DNA of 64,000 bases, taken from contig SJRY01000100.1 in assembly GCA_011319805.1 (NCBI GenBank), positions 1 through 64,000 on the forward strand, given 5' to 3'. The position numbers were made by a program, and so were the translations under genes. Under the pieces are notes generated by a model, which was given only the letters and a program-made list of their open reading frames with translations, ran no database searches and had not been told where the DNA came from. Below are positions 11,401 through 22,441 of this stretch, one piece after another; position 1 is the stretch's first letter, and every line of letters starts with the position of its first letter. The stretch is from Macrocybe gigantea. Lineage: Eukaryota; Basidiomycota; Agaricomycetes; Agaricales; Callistosporiaceae.

Positions 11401-12617
11401 GTTAAGCGAAATGGGTGTCCTCGGTGTAAGTCGTTCGTTCTACGTACGACATGATTGGAACTGCAGCATAATCCCATCCGATGTAGTTTGAATATGGTGC
11501 TAGCTGGGAAACTCCGCAGCTCCTGCCCATATGGGAAGCTCAAGTACGTATTTATCGTATTGGTACTGACGTTGTCTCTGACCATTTGTCAGTTTGGAGA
11601 CTTTTTCAATGGTGCCCAGGTATAGACATACGAGCTTCCACCAGCGCAGCCGCTCCTGAGACTGCTCTCGACAGATTATCATCGATACCTACGTGACTTC
11701 GGCAGAATGTAAAGAAATTTTCACACAAAGATCAACGATACAGAGCTGACCCCGGTCTTCGGATGTAGCGAAATGGCTCAAACAGAGTGGACTTGTCCTA
11801 CTCCTGCCTCATGGACTTGATGGCGCCGGCCCCGAGCATTCTTCTTCGAGGATAGAACGAATGTTGCAGGTAGGACAATTTGCAGTCATTGGAGATTTGA
11901 CTTCACTTGACCTTATCATTCTCATTAGCTGTCGAGCGACCCTTATGAGCCCAGTCCAATCGGCAAGCCACCCAGCGTCAATATTCATGTCGCTTTCCCC
12001 ACGACTCCAGCCCAGTATTTCCATCTTTTGCGAAGACAAATGAAACGAAACTTCCGCAAACCGCTCATTGTAGCTTCTCCGAAGGGACTCTTGCGCCTTT
12101 CTGTATGGCGTTCTATTTTCTTTTATTCAGCAAACGCATGAACGTTCATGGTTTTCAGGCTGCGGCTTCTTCTTTGCAAGACTTGGACGTGGGCTCACGA
12201 TTCCAATCAGTTCTGCTGGATCCAATAGCCGACGAGCGGCAAGTCGAACGAGTCGTGCTGGTCACAGGAAAGATTTATTACGAACTTGCCAAGGAGCGAC
12301 AAACTCTTGGCTTGAACGATCGCGTGGCTTTTATCCGCATTGAGGAGCTATCTCCCTTCCCTTTCAATGAACTGGCAAAAGCCTTGATGCACTATAGCAA
12401 TGCGAAGGAACACCTTTTCCTCCAAGAAGAGCCAATGAACCAGGGTGCCTGGACCCATGTTTCACCCCGTATCGGTCATGTCCTGAAGGATATTGGTGTT
12501 CAAAGCAATGTCGTTTACAGGGGGCGGAAAGAGAGTGCTCTGCCTGCTCCTGGGGTTGGAAAGTTGTATACTGCCCAACAGAAGGCAGTCATCAACTCCG
12601 CTTTCGAAGGGTTATAA
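8465..12617 (+). CDS. DHTKD1: Mitochondrial 2-oxoadipate/2-oxoglutarate dehydrogenase E1, DHTKD1 type
   Basis: Thiamine-diphosphate E1 of a 2-oxoacid dehydrogenase complex. In animals DHTKD1 decarboxylates 2-oxoadipate in lysine and tryptophan breakdown, feeding the shared E2/E3. Twenty-five exons (total 2808 nt, 935 residues, close to the usual ~920) were built and every junction keeps phase: 8465-8570, 8636-8940, 9010-9195, 9245-9311, 9371-9394, 9448-9585, 9638-9712, 9769-9933, 9985-10033, 10083-10088, 10139-10248, 10300-10352, 10415-10449, 10507-10509, 10562-10661, 10719-10958, 11019-11105, 11167-11344, 11397-11425, 11487-11543, 11593-11619, 11675-11708, 11769-11869, 11929-12102, 12159-12617. 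The Arg-rich N-terminus ([16 protein letters not shown]) suits a mitochondrial presequence. Motifs: [29 protein letters not shown] (DHTKD1 type, not the GDVKYH of OGDH), [31 protein letters not shown], and C-terminal [10 protein letters not shown] and [11 protein letters not shown]. One intron is GC-AG; two exons are 6 and 3 nt. Confidence 0.95.
9395..9447 (+). other. GC-AG intron in the DHTKD1-like gene
   Basis: The donor reads CTCG|GCAAGG, a typical GC donor. Joining to GAACAG restores [13 protein letters not shown], invariant in the family. The nearest GT donor (at about 9403) would create a stop. Confidence 0.85.
10083..10088 (+). other. 6-nt microexon (CAACAA) in the DHTKD1-like gene
   Basis: Flanked by introns 10034-10082 (49 nt, GTGAGT...CTAG) and 10089-10138 (50 nt, GTCTGT...CCAG). 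Joined to GA and C it encodes D-N-N at the position of the family V-N-N-Q motif, the second half of the ThDP/Mg2+ binding motif. Confidence 0.75.
10507..10509 (+). other. 3-nt microexon (GGG) in the DHTKD1-like gene
   Basis: Lies between introns 10450-10506 (57 nt, GTTTGT...GTAG) and 10510-10561 (52 nt, GTGAGT...GCAG). TG+GGG+CCAC gives W-G-H in the invariant WGHNELD motif. Skipping it leaves the frame open but yields C-H and loses the Gly. Confidence 0.7.
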
Positions 12618-12739
12618 ATGGCCTCGACCATGCAAGGAAGTGCTGCAATTTGTAGATGTATGGATAAGCTATGTCAATGAGCATGTAGAAGTCCACGCTG
12701 TGCGGGAGTTTTTCTGAGAAGGCACTGAACCATGGATAA

Positions 12740-13660
12740 TCATGTTATTCGGGCCTCGGTCGAAAGCGGATCATCAGAAGTTTCGATGGCTCCTTGTCGC
12801 GATTCAAGATCATAATATCGCGACGTCGTCATCGTTCCCTGATCAGCGTGCGTGTGTCGAAAGCGGAGGTCGGCAAGGGTGACAGAGTCGTATGTCCGCC
12901 CTGATTCGTCCGCCAGGATTGTCTTGATATTGAGTAACACGCGGGCGGCGATAATTGTATAGACACTGCAGAAGCACTGAGTCATGGCATACAACAACGA
13001 TGAGGAGAAAGACGCACCCTAGAGAAGGCCTGTATAACACGGACGTCAGAGCGCTCCTTGGAGCTTGTATCTTGCGACTCGGATAACATACCCAATCATG
13101 ACTTCTGTTAGCGTTGGTCTCGCAATGTAGCATATAAGGAGATGAGGCATGCCAACGGCTAAGGGGCATTATTTGGTCACGGCTGTTCACTACTAAATGC
13201 AGCTCGAGCCCACCAAAGATGGCGGCAAACCAGAAGATGCCGTCACGCAAGAAAAGTGCTATAATGGGCATGGTGGAGAGGCGGTGCCCGTACAGAGACA
13301 TGCCGCATTTGTAGGCCGTCAGGAAAAACATTAAGGAGGTCTAAGGATTGTATTAGTGTCGGATGTGTCGCCAGATATTCGACCGACGGTACGCACGACG
13401 ATCAGAGGAGGAAGCGCATAGTTTGCAAACAGATCTGGTACGGCTGGTAAGAGGTTAAATATTGTAGGTGGAGATAACTCAGAAATTAACAAACTTACTC
13501 AGCGCTAGACAGCCTGTGATGATAGGCCTGTGACCTGGTCAGGACATAAAACGAACTAAGGGATACTCGCCTCACCCTTCGTGAACATATGCTGTAGAGA
13601 CCGCATCAAGGACCTAAAGATTAAACTAGGATGATTGCTCACGCCCAGTGAGAAACCCGG
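12740..13660 (-). pseudogene. DUF6533-like membrane protein, 3' part only
   Basis: Minus-strand spliced gene fragment. Supported exons in coding order: 13443-13397, 13340-13214, 13158-13092, 13029-13018 (12 nt), 12965-12740, with TGA at 12742-12740. The joined frame gives hydrophobic helices (LFANYALPPLIVTSLMFFL), the family-like FLRDGIFWFAAIFAVG, and the C-terminal VYTIIAARVLLNIK followed by a polar tail, as in DUF6533 proteins of Agaricomycetes (function unknown). Two or three more exons can be drawn between 13444 and about 13660, but their frame is not certain. The N-terminal half (normally 100-200 residues) is absent: the sequence runs into unrelated DNA and an LTR at 13855. I read this as truncated by rearrangement around the transposon. 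The gene converges on the DHTKD1-like gene. Confidence 0.6.
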
Positions 13661-13762
13661 AAATTGAAAAAAATTTTGATGTATTTACATGTATTAATGT
13701 ATTACGACACATTTCTAAATAACTATAATCACCCGTCGAGAAGACCCATCGATTGCATTCAA

Positions 13763-13830
13763 AATGTCAGTGCGCCCAAGTCCGTCAGTGCACCCAAGTG
13801 CTCCAGTGTGCCCAAGTCCACCCGTGCTTT
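13763..13830. repeat. Imperfect short tandem repeat
   Basis: Several degenerate units of the form CAGTGC(A/G)CCCAAGT(C/G) between the truncated gene and the transposon. Confidence 0.5.
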
Positions 13831-13854
13831 CACACAACTTCCATGTCTGCTCCC

Positions 13855-14138
13855 TGTTAGGCTAGACGAATCTCAGAAGGACTCGGGCAGACTAAGTATG
13901 AGAGTGGTTTTGAGATGATGGCAAAAGGAATATTAAGCCTAGCGCTACTGGTACATCTGGGAGTCCTTATATATGTTACAGTACTCGAGCATGGACCATG
14001 GGCTGCACAATGCTGTGGACTGTGGATGAGTAAGACTGGAAGGAGATGACTCAGAATGACTAGGGAAGTGAAATAACTCGATGGCTGCATGCTGCACAGT
14101 GTGATGGGGAAGATAAGGGATATGGGAAAGATAAGATA
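13855..14138 (-). mobile_element. Truncated family C LTR, inverted
   Basis: Begins TGTTAGGCTAGACGAATCTC, the reverse complement of the family C LTR end, and matches the LTR until about 14138, where some 35 bp are missing and the gag of copy 1 begins. Its orientation is opposite to the element that follows, so it is not that element's 5' LTR but a separate, rearranged insertion. Confidence 0.85.
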
Positions 14139-17100
14139 ACAAATAATTTCTGGATGAATTCATAGACCTTGCAGGGAAGGCAGGAATGACAGGAACAGCC
14201 CCTTGTTTCCTACTCGAGAAGAGCTTAAACCGAAGAACAGCAGAAGCCGTACACTCGATCTCCACACTTCCAACAGATGGAGATGAATATATCAAGACAG
14301 TTCGAGCGATTGGATGAAACATTGATGAACACAGAAATGTGATGAGAGGAGAATTCACAAGCAATCAGCGCAAGGCTGGAAATCCAAGCTGAGGAGCAGG
14401 ACAGGCCATGGAAGTCGACAAAGTACGAAGCAATAACTGCTTCAATTGCAATAAACCAGGACACATCTCACAAAACTGCCCGGAACCACGAAAAGGAACA
14501 GCAAATGTCACATGTTTCAATTGTGGCTTAAAGGGACACTATGCATGGAACTGCAAGAAGAAGAAGAAAGGGAAATCCCGGGTCAGAGAAGTGAAAGAAG
14601 AAGAAGGAGAGGATGAAGAAGACAAGGATGAAGAAAGCTCTGATAAAGAGGGTTTTGCCGAAGGGTCTGACTAGGAGGTGCTAAATCGCGACCCATACAA
14701 CTAAAACAGACTTGCTTTGATACCGGATGTAGATCATCCCATACTCTGAAATACACCATTTCCGCCAAGCAATCTGAAGCACTAAGGAAAACCATCCGAG
14801 GGGACAAACCACCAAAGAGGAAAGAACTTGCAGTACCAGCTAGGATATGAACATGAAAAGGAATCACAACGATAACACCAAAAGTCGATAGCGGAGCGGA
14901 TAGGACCTGCATCAACACCGTGATAGTAGTGAAAACAGGGCTGAAGATACGACGAATCAAGAAGATTCCCATCATAAATGCAGACGGATCACCCAACTGC
15001 CAGAAAACAGCAGACTGAGTAGTGGAGGTCCACATTGACATCAAAGGATACAAGGAGCACATGGAAGCCATCGTACTCAATATCAGAAAAACTGACATGC
15101 TACTAGGACATAACTGGCTTGTCTACCACAACCCAATGATCAAATGGAGGACAGGAGAAGTTGTTTTTGACAGATGCTCTAAAACATGCAAAATAAACCA
15201 CCAGATGATTAAGATACAGAAGATGGCTGAACCAGTGAAAACCACAGCCAGCGACAAGACAGGAACCCAGATACCCCCATATCTGATCAGATTCAAACAC
15301 CTCTTCAAGGAGAAGAACTTCGATCACTTACCAGACTACAAAGAATGGGACCATGAAATAAACTTAATGAAAGATGCACCCAAAATGATACCAAGCAAGG
15401 TCTATCCAATGACGCAGAAGGAACTAGAGGAACTAGATGCCTTTATCGAAGAAGGATTAAGAACAGGAAAAATATGCCCATCGAAATCACCTTACGCAGC
15501 ACCCTGCTTCTTTTGCAACAAGAAGGATGGAAGCAAATGACTCATCCAAGACTACCAGGAAATAAACAAATATATGGTCAAGGACAAGTTCCCACTACCA
15601 TGCATTAGTGAGCTCCTTAATGTACTACAAGAAGCAAAGTACTTTAGCAAGATTGATATTATCTGGGGATACAATAATGTGTGCATCTGGAAAGGGGACG
15701 AATAGAAGGCAGCCTTCCTAACAGCAAGAGGGCTCTTCGAACCGACAGTCATGTACTTTGGGCAGTGCAATGCACCAGGCACTTTTAGCTGAATGATGGC
15801 AAGCCTCTTCCAAGACCAAATATGAAGAAGAGTATGCATAATCTATATGGACAACATCATAATCATTGGACGAACATGAGAGGAACTCCAAAAGAACACC
15901 ATAGAGGTCATGGAAATACTGAACAAGAATGACTTGTTCATCAAAGGACCAAATTGCATCTGGGAATCATCAAAAGTCCCAGTACTAGGATACATCGTAG
16001 GAGAAGGGAAGGTAGAAATGGAACCAGAGAAGATCACAGCTGTACAATCTTGGCCAACGCCAAAGATGGAGAAAGAACTACAAAAGTTCTTGGGATTCAC
16101 AAACTTCTACTGATAATTCATCAAGGGTATGCAAAGGTCGCTAAGCCCCTGATGGAGTTGACTGGAAACAAAACATTCCAGTGGACAGACAAGCAACAGG
16201 ATGCTTTCAAAGAGCTGATTCGACATATAACCTCAGCACCCATTCTAGCACTACCACAAACAGAAGGAAAATTCTGAGTTGAAACAGACACCTCAGGATA
16301 TGCCATTGGAGCAGTACTATCACAACAGCAGAAAGGACTATGGCACCCAATTGCATTCATTTCAAGATGCATGACCCCAGTGGAGCAAAACTATGAAATC
16401 TACAACAAGGAACTTCTTGTGATAATGGTCGCACTAAAGACATGGAGACAATACCTCCTCGAAGCTCAAGAGAAGTTTGAAATATTGACAGATCACAAAA
16501 ACCTATCATACTTCTGAAAGCCACAGTGACTCAATTCGAGACAGATTGGCTGGTACCTGAAATTACAAGAATACGACTATGAACTATGACACGTACCAGG
16601 AAAGGTGAATGGAAAAGCGGACGTCCTGTCACAGATGGCGGGATATGAAGAAAACCTAGCAGAGAAGGACGACATACAAATGATCAAAGAAGCAGCATTC
16701 ATTCGACATCTGGAAGAGAATAATGAATGAGACTTCGAATTTATGATGTTCGAGGACGAACACCCATGGAAAGGAGAAGCAGAAAATAATGAAACAATAC
16801 AAACAAGAGGAATCACGATGATCGAATCCTCAAGGATAGAACAAATTCGACAATGCACATGAAGGGAGACAATCATAACAACAGGACTGAAGGAAAAACC
16901 ACACTGGTTCACAGAAGAAGACCACATTGTATACGTAGGAGGAAAAATCTACATTCCTCCAGACAACAAACTGAAGGAAGACATCATGTTTGAACACCAT
17001 GACACACCCATCGGAGGATACCCAGGACAATACTGCATGCACGAGCTCATAAACCACACCTATTGGTGGCCATCAATGCTAATGGACATCAAGAAGTATG

Positions 17101-18299
17101 TCAACGGATGTGAAACATGTCAGTGAAACAAAATCATCCGACAAAAGAAACATGCACCCCTACACCCGCACGAGGTCCCACAGCAATCATGGGAAGATAT
17201 CAGAGTAGATCTCATAGGACCGCTACCCAGCTCGAATGGCTTTAATGCCATCGCCGCAGTCACAGACTGCCTAACCAAGATGATCCACCTAGTTCCCATA
17301 AAGACCAAACTCACAGCAGAAGGTCTTGCATGACTATATCGAGACAATGTGTGGCAGCTTCACAGAATCCCACGAAAGATCATCAGTGACCGAGGACCCC
17401 AATTCACAGCGCAATTTATGACAGCACTTCTAAAATTACTCAGAACAAAGCAAAATTTATCAACGGCCTATCACCCACAGACAGATGGACAAGCGGAGCG
17501 ATCCCACCAAGAAATGGAAGCCTTCCTCAGAAGCTTCACAAACAACTTACAGGACGATTGGGCAGAATGGATAGCAATCGCAGAGTACCAGTACAATGAC
17601 AAAGCACACCAGGGAACGAAGGAGACACCATTCTACCTCAACTATGGAATGCACCCCTGGAAGGGAGAGCCGCAGACGACAGAAGGGAATAACCCGGCAG
17701 CAAAGGACTTTGTCAAAAGAATGAACCAAATATGGAAAGAAGCAAATGCTGTGCTGCAGTATGCACAAACACGAGCCAAAGACAATTACAATGTGAGGTG
17801 AAGACCAGCCTGTGAATACAAGAAAGAGGATAGAGTATGGCTAGAAGCCACCAATATCACAGTCAATCAACCATCAAAGAAGTTATCAGCACTCCGATAT
17901 GGACCATTCAAGGTGGTTGAAAAGAAAGGAGCCATGGCATATTGCCTGGAACTCCCAGCATCATGGCAGCTGATACACCCTGTGTTCAATGAAACACTGC
18001 TCATGCCCTACAAAGGACCCCATTTCAAGATACAAGAATGACCATCACTGCCATCCTCTGAAATCATAAATGATGAAGAAGAGTATGTGATAGAAGAGAT
18101 CCTAAAAAGGAAGAAACAAGGGAGGGGAATGCTATTCCTGGTCAAATGGAAAGGATACGGACATGAAGAGAACACATGGATCAAAGAGAAAGAACTGGGG
18201 AATGCGCAGCAAGCTCTAGACCACTTCCTAAAGAAGACTGCAAACCAGGATAAAAGGATCATGACAAGAGGGAAGAAGACCAAAAATCACACATCATGA
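14139..18299 (+). pseudogene. Family C chromovirus copy 1: gag end and pol, decayed
   Basis: Ty3/Gypsy gag-pol remnant, 5'-truncated (the leader, most of gag and the 5' LTR present in the copy at 37954-44768 are missing). Gag tail with two CCHC knuckles, CFNCNKPGHISQNC and CFNCGLKGHYAWNC (about 14430-14570), then an acidic Glu-rich stretch; aspartic protease V-D-S-G-A (about 14884); reverse transcriptase from about 15290; RNase H (about 16280-16620); integrase HHCC zinc domain (about 16980-17130) and catalytic core to about 17750; chromodomain (LVKWKGYGHEENTWI, about 18135-18182). Many in-frame TGA stops lie where copy 2 has CGA, and the catalytic YMDD is YMDN (15846-15857), so it cannot be active. 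Confidence 0.9.
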
Positions 18300-18694
18300 C
18301 TACCAATGCCCCCATCAGCATCGACAGCAGCAACAACAGCTGCGCACCTACCCCCAACCGCCCAAACGACTATGAGAATCTAGCAAGGATTCTCAATGGC
18401 AGCGACTACATGGACCCCCTCACCATCATACTTGGCGCATATATGCGCTATGTTATGACTGTCTGCATGCACCTCTGGACTGGGCGAACCCCTGATAGGA
18501 CCGGCCCCACTGCAGCTGAATGTATCGCGCTTCGCGAGGCAATGGAAATGCTTCGCACAGAAAACCGGCAACTTAAACTCCTCGCCACCACACTCCATCA
18601 CATCCGCACCTATAATGAAGAGCTCATTCATACATGGGCCCCACATGCTGCGACCACCTGGGGAACCAATACTGGGTGGGGACAGCTGGACTAA
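18296..18694 (+). CDS. ORF3 of family C element (copy 1), unknown function
   Basis: 132 residues, complete. Its ATG overlaps the pol stop as ATGA (ATG 18296-18298, TGA 18297-18299), suggesting termination-reinitiation or coupled translation. The N-terminus is polar and Ser/Asn-rich. The C-terminal half is predicted helical with a heptad-like stretch (LREAMEMLRTENRQLKLL), so a coiled coil is plausible. No membrane helix, so not an envelope. The frame survives although pol upstream is full of stops. The second copy (44014-44411) has the same ATGA overlap and similar sequence with one frameshift. Confidence 0.6.
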   Translation: MTTNAPISIDSSNNSCAPTPNRPNDYENLARILNGSDYMDPLTIILGAYMRYVMTVCMHLWTGRTPDRTGPTAAECIALREAMEMLRTENRQLKLLATTLHHIRTYNEELIHTWAPHAATTWGTNTGWGQLD

Positions 18695-18731
18695 GGTCTT
18701 TCGCAAGGACACGAATCTAAAGAGAGGGTGA

Positions 18732-19051
18732 TGTTATGGACGTCGCCCAAAGGACCATTCAATTTCTTATCTTATCTTTCCCATATCCCTTATCTTCCCC
18801 ATCACACTGTGCAGCATGCAGCCATCGAGTCATGTCACTTCCCTAGTCATCCTGAGTCATCTCCTTCCAGTCTTACTCATCTGCAGTCCACAGCATTGCG
18901 CAGCCCATGGTCCGTGCTCGAATACTGTAACATATATAAGGACTCCCAGATGTACCAGTAACACTAGGCTTAATATTCCTTTTGCCATCATCTCAAGACC
19001 ACTCTCGCACTTAGTCTGCCTGAGTCCTTCTGAGATTTGTCTAGCCTAACA
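18732..19051 (+). repeat. Family C 3' LTR (copy 1)
   Basis: 320 bp, TGTTA...TAACA, preceded by the purine-rich tract AAAGAGAGGGTGA. Contains the TATA box (ATATATAAGG) and the AGGCTTAATAT transcript-start motif shared with the other family LTRs. No matching target-site duplication, in line with rearrangement of the left end. Confidence 0.9.
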
Positions 19052-20131
19052 TTGCCCAGAAGCATGGCATGTGATAGCGCATGGGAAATGGCCCTGCACG
19101 GGGAGCGGTGCAAAGATTTTGGAATATGATTCAGGATAATCTTTGTGTTGCACCCAGTGCTCTTCTCGTATTGCGCTTATGACTTCAATGGATCCCTGCT
19201 CATGTCTACCAAGACCTACAGAACAAGGAGATGGTGGACCATAACTTCAAGGTCTTCTGGTTCTACAAGAAACACCAGCACCAACTGCACTTATGTCAAG
19301 AAGTGTTTGCCGTTGTGAAAGTCACACCAAGGCACTACATGAAGTAAGTGTTGCATCTCAAGTTTCGGTTTCAGCTTGATGCCCCGATTGCGTGGTTCGG
19401 TCCTGAACCATGGTTCGAACCTGATGCAGTCTTTGCTCGGAAGCTGGCAGATAGCTTTCCTGGGAAATGACCAGTGGCACTTCATCAAGAGCTTCAATAT
19501 TGTTGTAGTACAATAGATCGATGCTAATATCTGCCTCTCTCGTGGCGGCACCAACTCGAGAAGGCCTTTGGATATCTGATCGTTAGCCACGTGCAGTGTG
19601 CTGCTCATGGAGTAATAGATATGAAGATGCAGATAGCTGAGGGCGAAAAACACCGAATCCGATACAATTCGTTTGATAGACAATGTTGAATTCATCGCAT
19701 TGCTCGCTCGCTTTCTCTTTCTGTTCCCGGACATGTCAAGGCCAAGACATGAGCACAGAAGATCACTTCAATGCCACTGGACCGAGGATTACTATCTCGC
19801 CAACCGAGGTGGTCCCTTTTCCAACTTCGCAGCTGGCAGATGCCATAAACATGAACAAGTCCATCGACGCACCACTCGTTCCGGATTTCCGGAAAATCGA
19901 GGCCGTATCCCATGACGAGCACATTGCAATTTTGCATTCTGAATTGTTCCGCGATGGCGATAGACCAAAGTGACTGCACCCAAGGGACATCCAAATAGAC
20001 AAATCATTATCGGGGGGGGGGTGTATTTACAGATGCTGGTGTGGTACCCTGGCTTCTCCAGGGCAGATAAAGGTTGAACTGATTTGTTCACAAAGAGAAC
20101 AAAGTCTATGCTTCCACGATGACATGTATAC
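19052..20131. other. Unassigned region
   Basis: About 1.1 kb without a convincing gene. Two short frames look faintly coding: about 19197-19343 (+, from WIPAHVYQDLQ to a stop after HYMK) and about 19748-19971 (+, MSTEDHFNATGPR... ending RDGDRPK). Neither shows a domain or clear exon context. A G-run (about 10 G) lies near 20012-20021. Confidence 0.3.
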
Positions 20132-21835
20132 TTAATACCTGAGCCACTCATCCTCCAACAATGTCGCAGCAGTTGGATGCATGGTAGGATCAATAGTCAA
20201 ACACTGCCGGATGAATGCAGCAGCAGGGGCAATGTCTTTTTCATCCAGCTTACAATAAACCATAAGACACTCTTCAATGCTCCGGGGAACCAGCTGCTTG
20301 ACATGCAGAAGAGAGCCTGAATTGTCACAATCAGAGTAGATACATTTACCTGGATAAATCAAGAGATACCTTGTTCATCAAAAAATTCTGCCCGACGGGT
20401 GCAAGCATTCAGGAAGTCAAGTGGAACGGGGCCAATATGTTCCATAATTCGCACTAAATGAACTTGAGTGAATGTAACCGATGATGACTCGTGCAGTTGA
20501 AATAAGGCAGTGTCGACTAAGTATTCAAACGCCTGTAGTGAATGAGCTTTTTGACCTCGGGGCTCCATTGGGACGACATACTACACATCCAACAGACCAA
20601 ATGTCAATGGGGTGGACCAAGTATGGCCAAGAATGACCTCTGGTGCACGAAGTAGGACAGGCTGAGCTTCGCCATCGAGATTGGCATCAGCAGAAACCGC
20701 TATCCAGCACCAAAACAGAATGAAGGGCAGATCATAGCAGAGTCAGGGTTTCTTACCATGACCATAGTCAATAAGGCGAATTTCAATGTTGCTCAGGTCA
20801 GGGTCAAGCTGGAAGCTGGAAAGTGGCTGAGTCTTGACCGTGATAATTGGGTCAGGAGATAAGTCTGGTTCTATACGGGGCTCATATGTGAGAGAGGGGT
20901 TTTCTTCCAGATAGGCCTGTATCGCTTCATCTCCACCCCCAAGGGATATCAAAGTATTCCCCGGTTTTACATCTAGGTAGATGTGCCAGGTTGGGTTCGC
21001 ACTCAGATAAAAACAGCATAGCTTACCGGTGTGAACTAAACGGCATTTGCGATGGAGGTAGTCGAGGGCAAGGAGGGTTTGCTTGATAATACGCTTGACG
21101 ACGGATACAGTGAATACGCGTCGCGGTTGCGAGCATTGCAGGTCCGACAACTCCATACCGAGGGCATCAGTGACCATGCATATATGAGGGCCATGTTTGC
21201 TGCGAGCGAGAAATGAGTCACGGAGGATGATACAATGTTTATATCCTGGATGCTCCATATTGGTAGATGTGACCAGCTTGAGAAATTTGTACTCATCAAG
21301 GAATTTCTTGAGAATTCCTGCGGTGGCATTCACGTTGAGCACCTTGATTGCAACGTATCTCGGTCTATGGCTTTCACTGAGTCGACCCAAAAAAATTACC
21401 ATATATCGAATTTCCAGTGTTGATTTAGACGTACTCGCAAGTTTTGGCAAGCCAGACGCTCGAATTCCCCCCCCATCCTAGTTTCTGAACAATCTCATAT
21501 TTTCCATCGTGCATCCGCTCCCCGAGGATCATAGGATAATATCCATATCCTAATAATGGATCAAGCATGTGAGGCTCTTCGTCACACACGAAAGTCTCTC
21601 CATCGTCATTGTCCTTTAGCTTGACGACAGTCGTGGACTCGTCGAAGACTCTCTCGATGTCGCCTTGATTGCTGATATTCCTGCGATCCATGGGAGGCCT
21701 AACAAGCTGCGTTTGGATACGTGGCAAGCAATTTTCAGAGAGCAGCAGGGGAAGAATTCGACGGGCATATGGCGAATACAGACGAACGCCACAGCGGGCA
21801 AGGAGCATGTGGTGGCAAACTCGGACGTCTGTCAC
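20132..21835 (-). pseudogene. SRPK-like Ser/Thr protein kinase, single apparent frameshift
   Basis: Spliced SR-protein-kinase-like gene. Exons in coding order: 21835-21435, 21376-21027, 20972-20757, 20699-20582, 20532-20370, 20316-20132. The glycine loop is GWGGNSSVWLA (cf. GWGHFSTVWLA in SRPKs), catalytic Lys in YVAIKVLN, catalytic loop HTDVKPGNT (Asp and Asn present), the DFG position reads DYG, then an APE motif (LLRAPEVILG) and a C-terminal lobe to EDEWLRY. Between STP and IDIW the frame breaks: four G (plus strand 20609-20612) where five are needed. Beyond that point all introns and frame are normal, so this is either a very recent pseudogene or a one-base assembly error. The Arg/Leu-rich first ~30 residues could target mitochondria, as predicted for several basidiomycete homologues; the exact start (21835 or the Met about ten codons later) is open. 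Confidence 0.8.
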
Positions 21836-22069
21836 GCGGCGTCACATGGCACAAATCACACACACCTAAGCTTCAAACCCGCATTACCTCCTCAGAGTTC
21901 AGTGACTGTGGCAGGCCAGGTGAGCACGAGGCATTCCTTCAGCAGTGCCATTGGTGATGGCCTTGATATCTTTGAACTTTCCTGAACAGCCTCGACTGCT
22001 GTAGCACCCAACGGGCTTATAAATTCAGTGCGTGCAAGATCGTCGTGAGTCCCTCTTATCAGCCTTGTC

Positions 22070-22441
22070 ATGAACATCATCAAACGTTCCATCAGCTCCG
22101 CTCGCTTCCTCAACAAGACCTATAACTCGAAACCATATGTTCAGCACTACATCGAGGCCAAGTTGATGGAAGCATGCGCCGCAAATGGTCTCGACGCCAG
22201 GGGAGCTGAGACGGCTTACGTGAGGTGATCATCTATGTCTCCTTGACTGCTCTCAACATCTGCTCATATTATCTGCAGTGGAGGAGGCCATTCTGGAGGG
22301 GCAGACCCGACGGAACGTTTCCATATCACATATGAGGTCAAAAAGGCAGATGGGTCTCACCTCACGACACGCCATCTTTATATTGCGAACGACAAAGACG
22401 AGTTGGATAATGATGCAAAGGCTTGGGATTCAGCGAAGTAA
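22070..22441 (+). CDS. Small conserved-looking protein, 105 aa
   Basis: Two exons, 22070-22224 and 22279-22441, over a 54-nt GT-AG intron; 318 nt in total. The product starts MNIIKRSISSARFLNKTY, has a Gly-rich turn (SGGGHSGGADP) at the exon junction, and continues into a sequence that reads as an antiparallel beta region (RFHITYEVKKADG, TRHLYIAND), ending WDSAK. The basic, hydroxylated N-terminus could be a mitochondrial presequence. Diverges from the kinase gene; the ~230 bp between them would hold both promoters. Family not recognised, but codon structure and clean splicing argue for a real gene. Confidence 0.6.

Noticed and set aside
13855..14138. 5' LTR of the chromovirus that follows
   Set aside because: It is in the opposite orientation and lacks its end; the following sequence starts mid-gag.
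19291..19734. 147-codon minus-strand frame
   Set aside because: No recognisable domain and implausible composition; overlaps another weak plus-strand frame.
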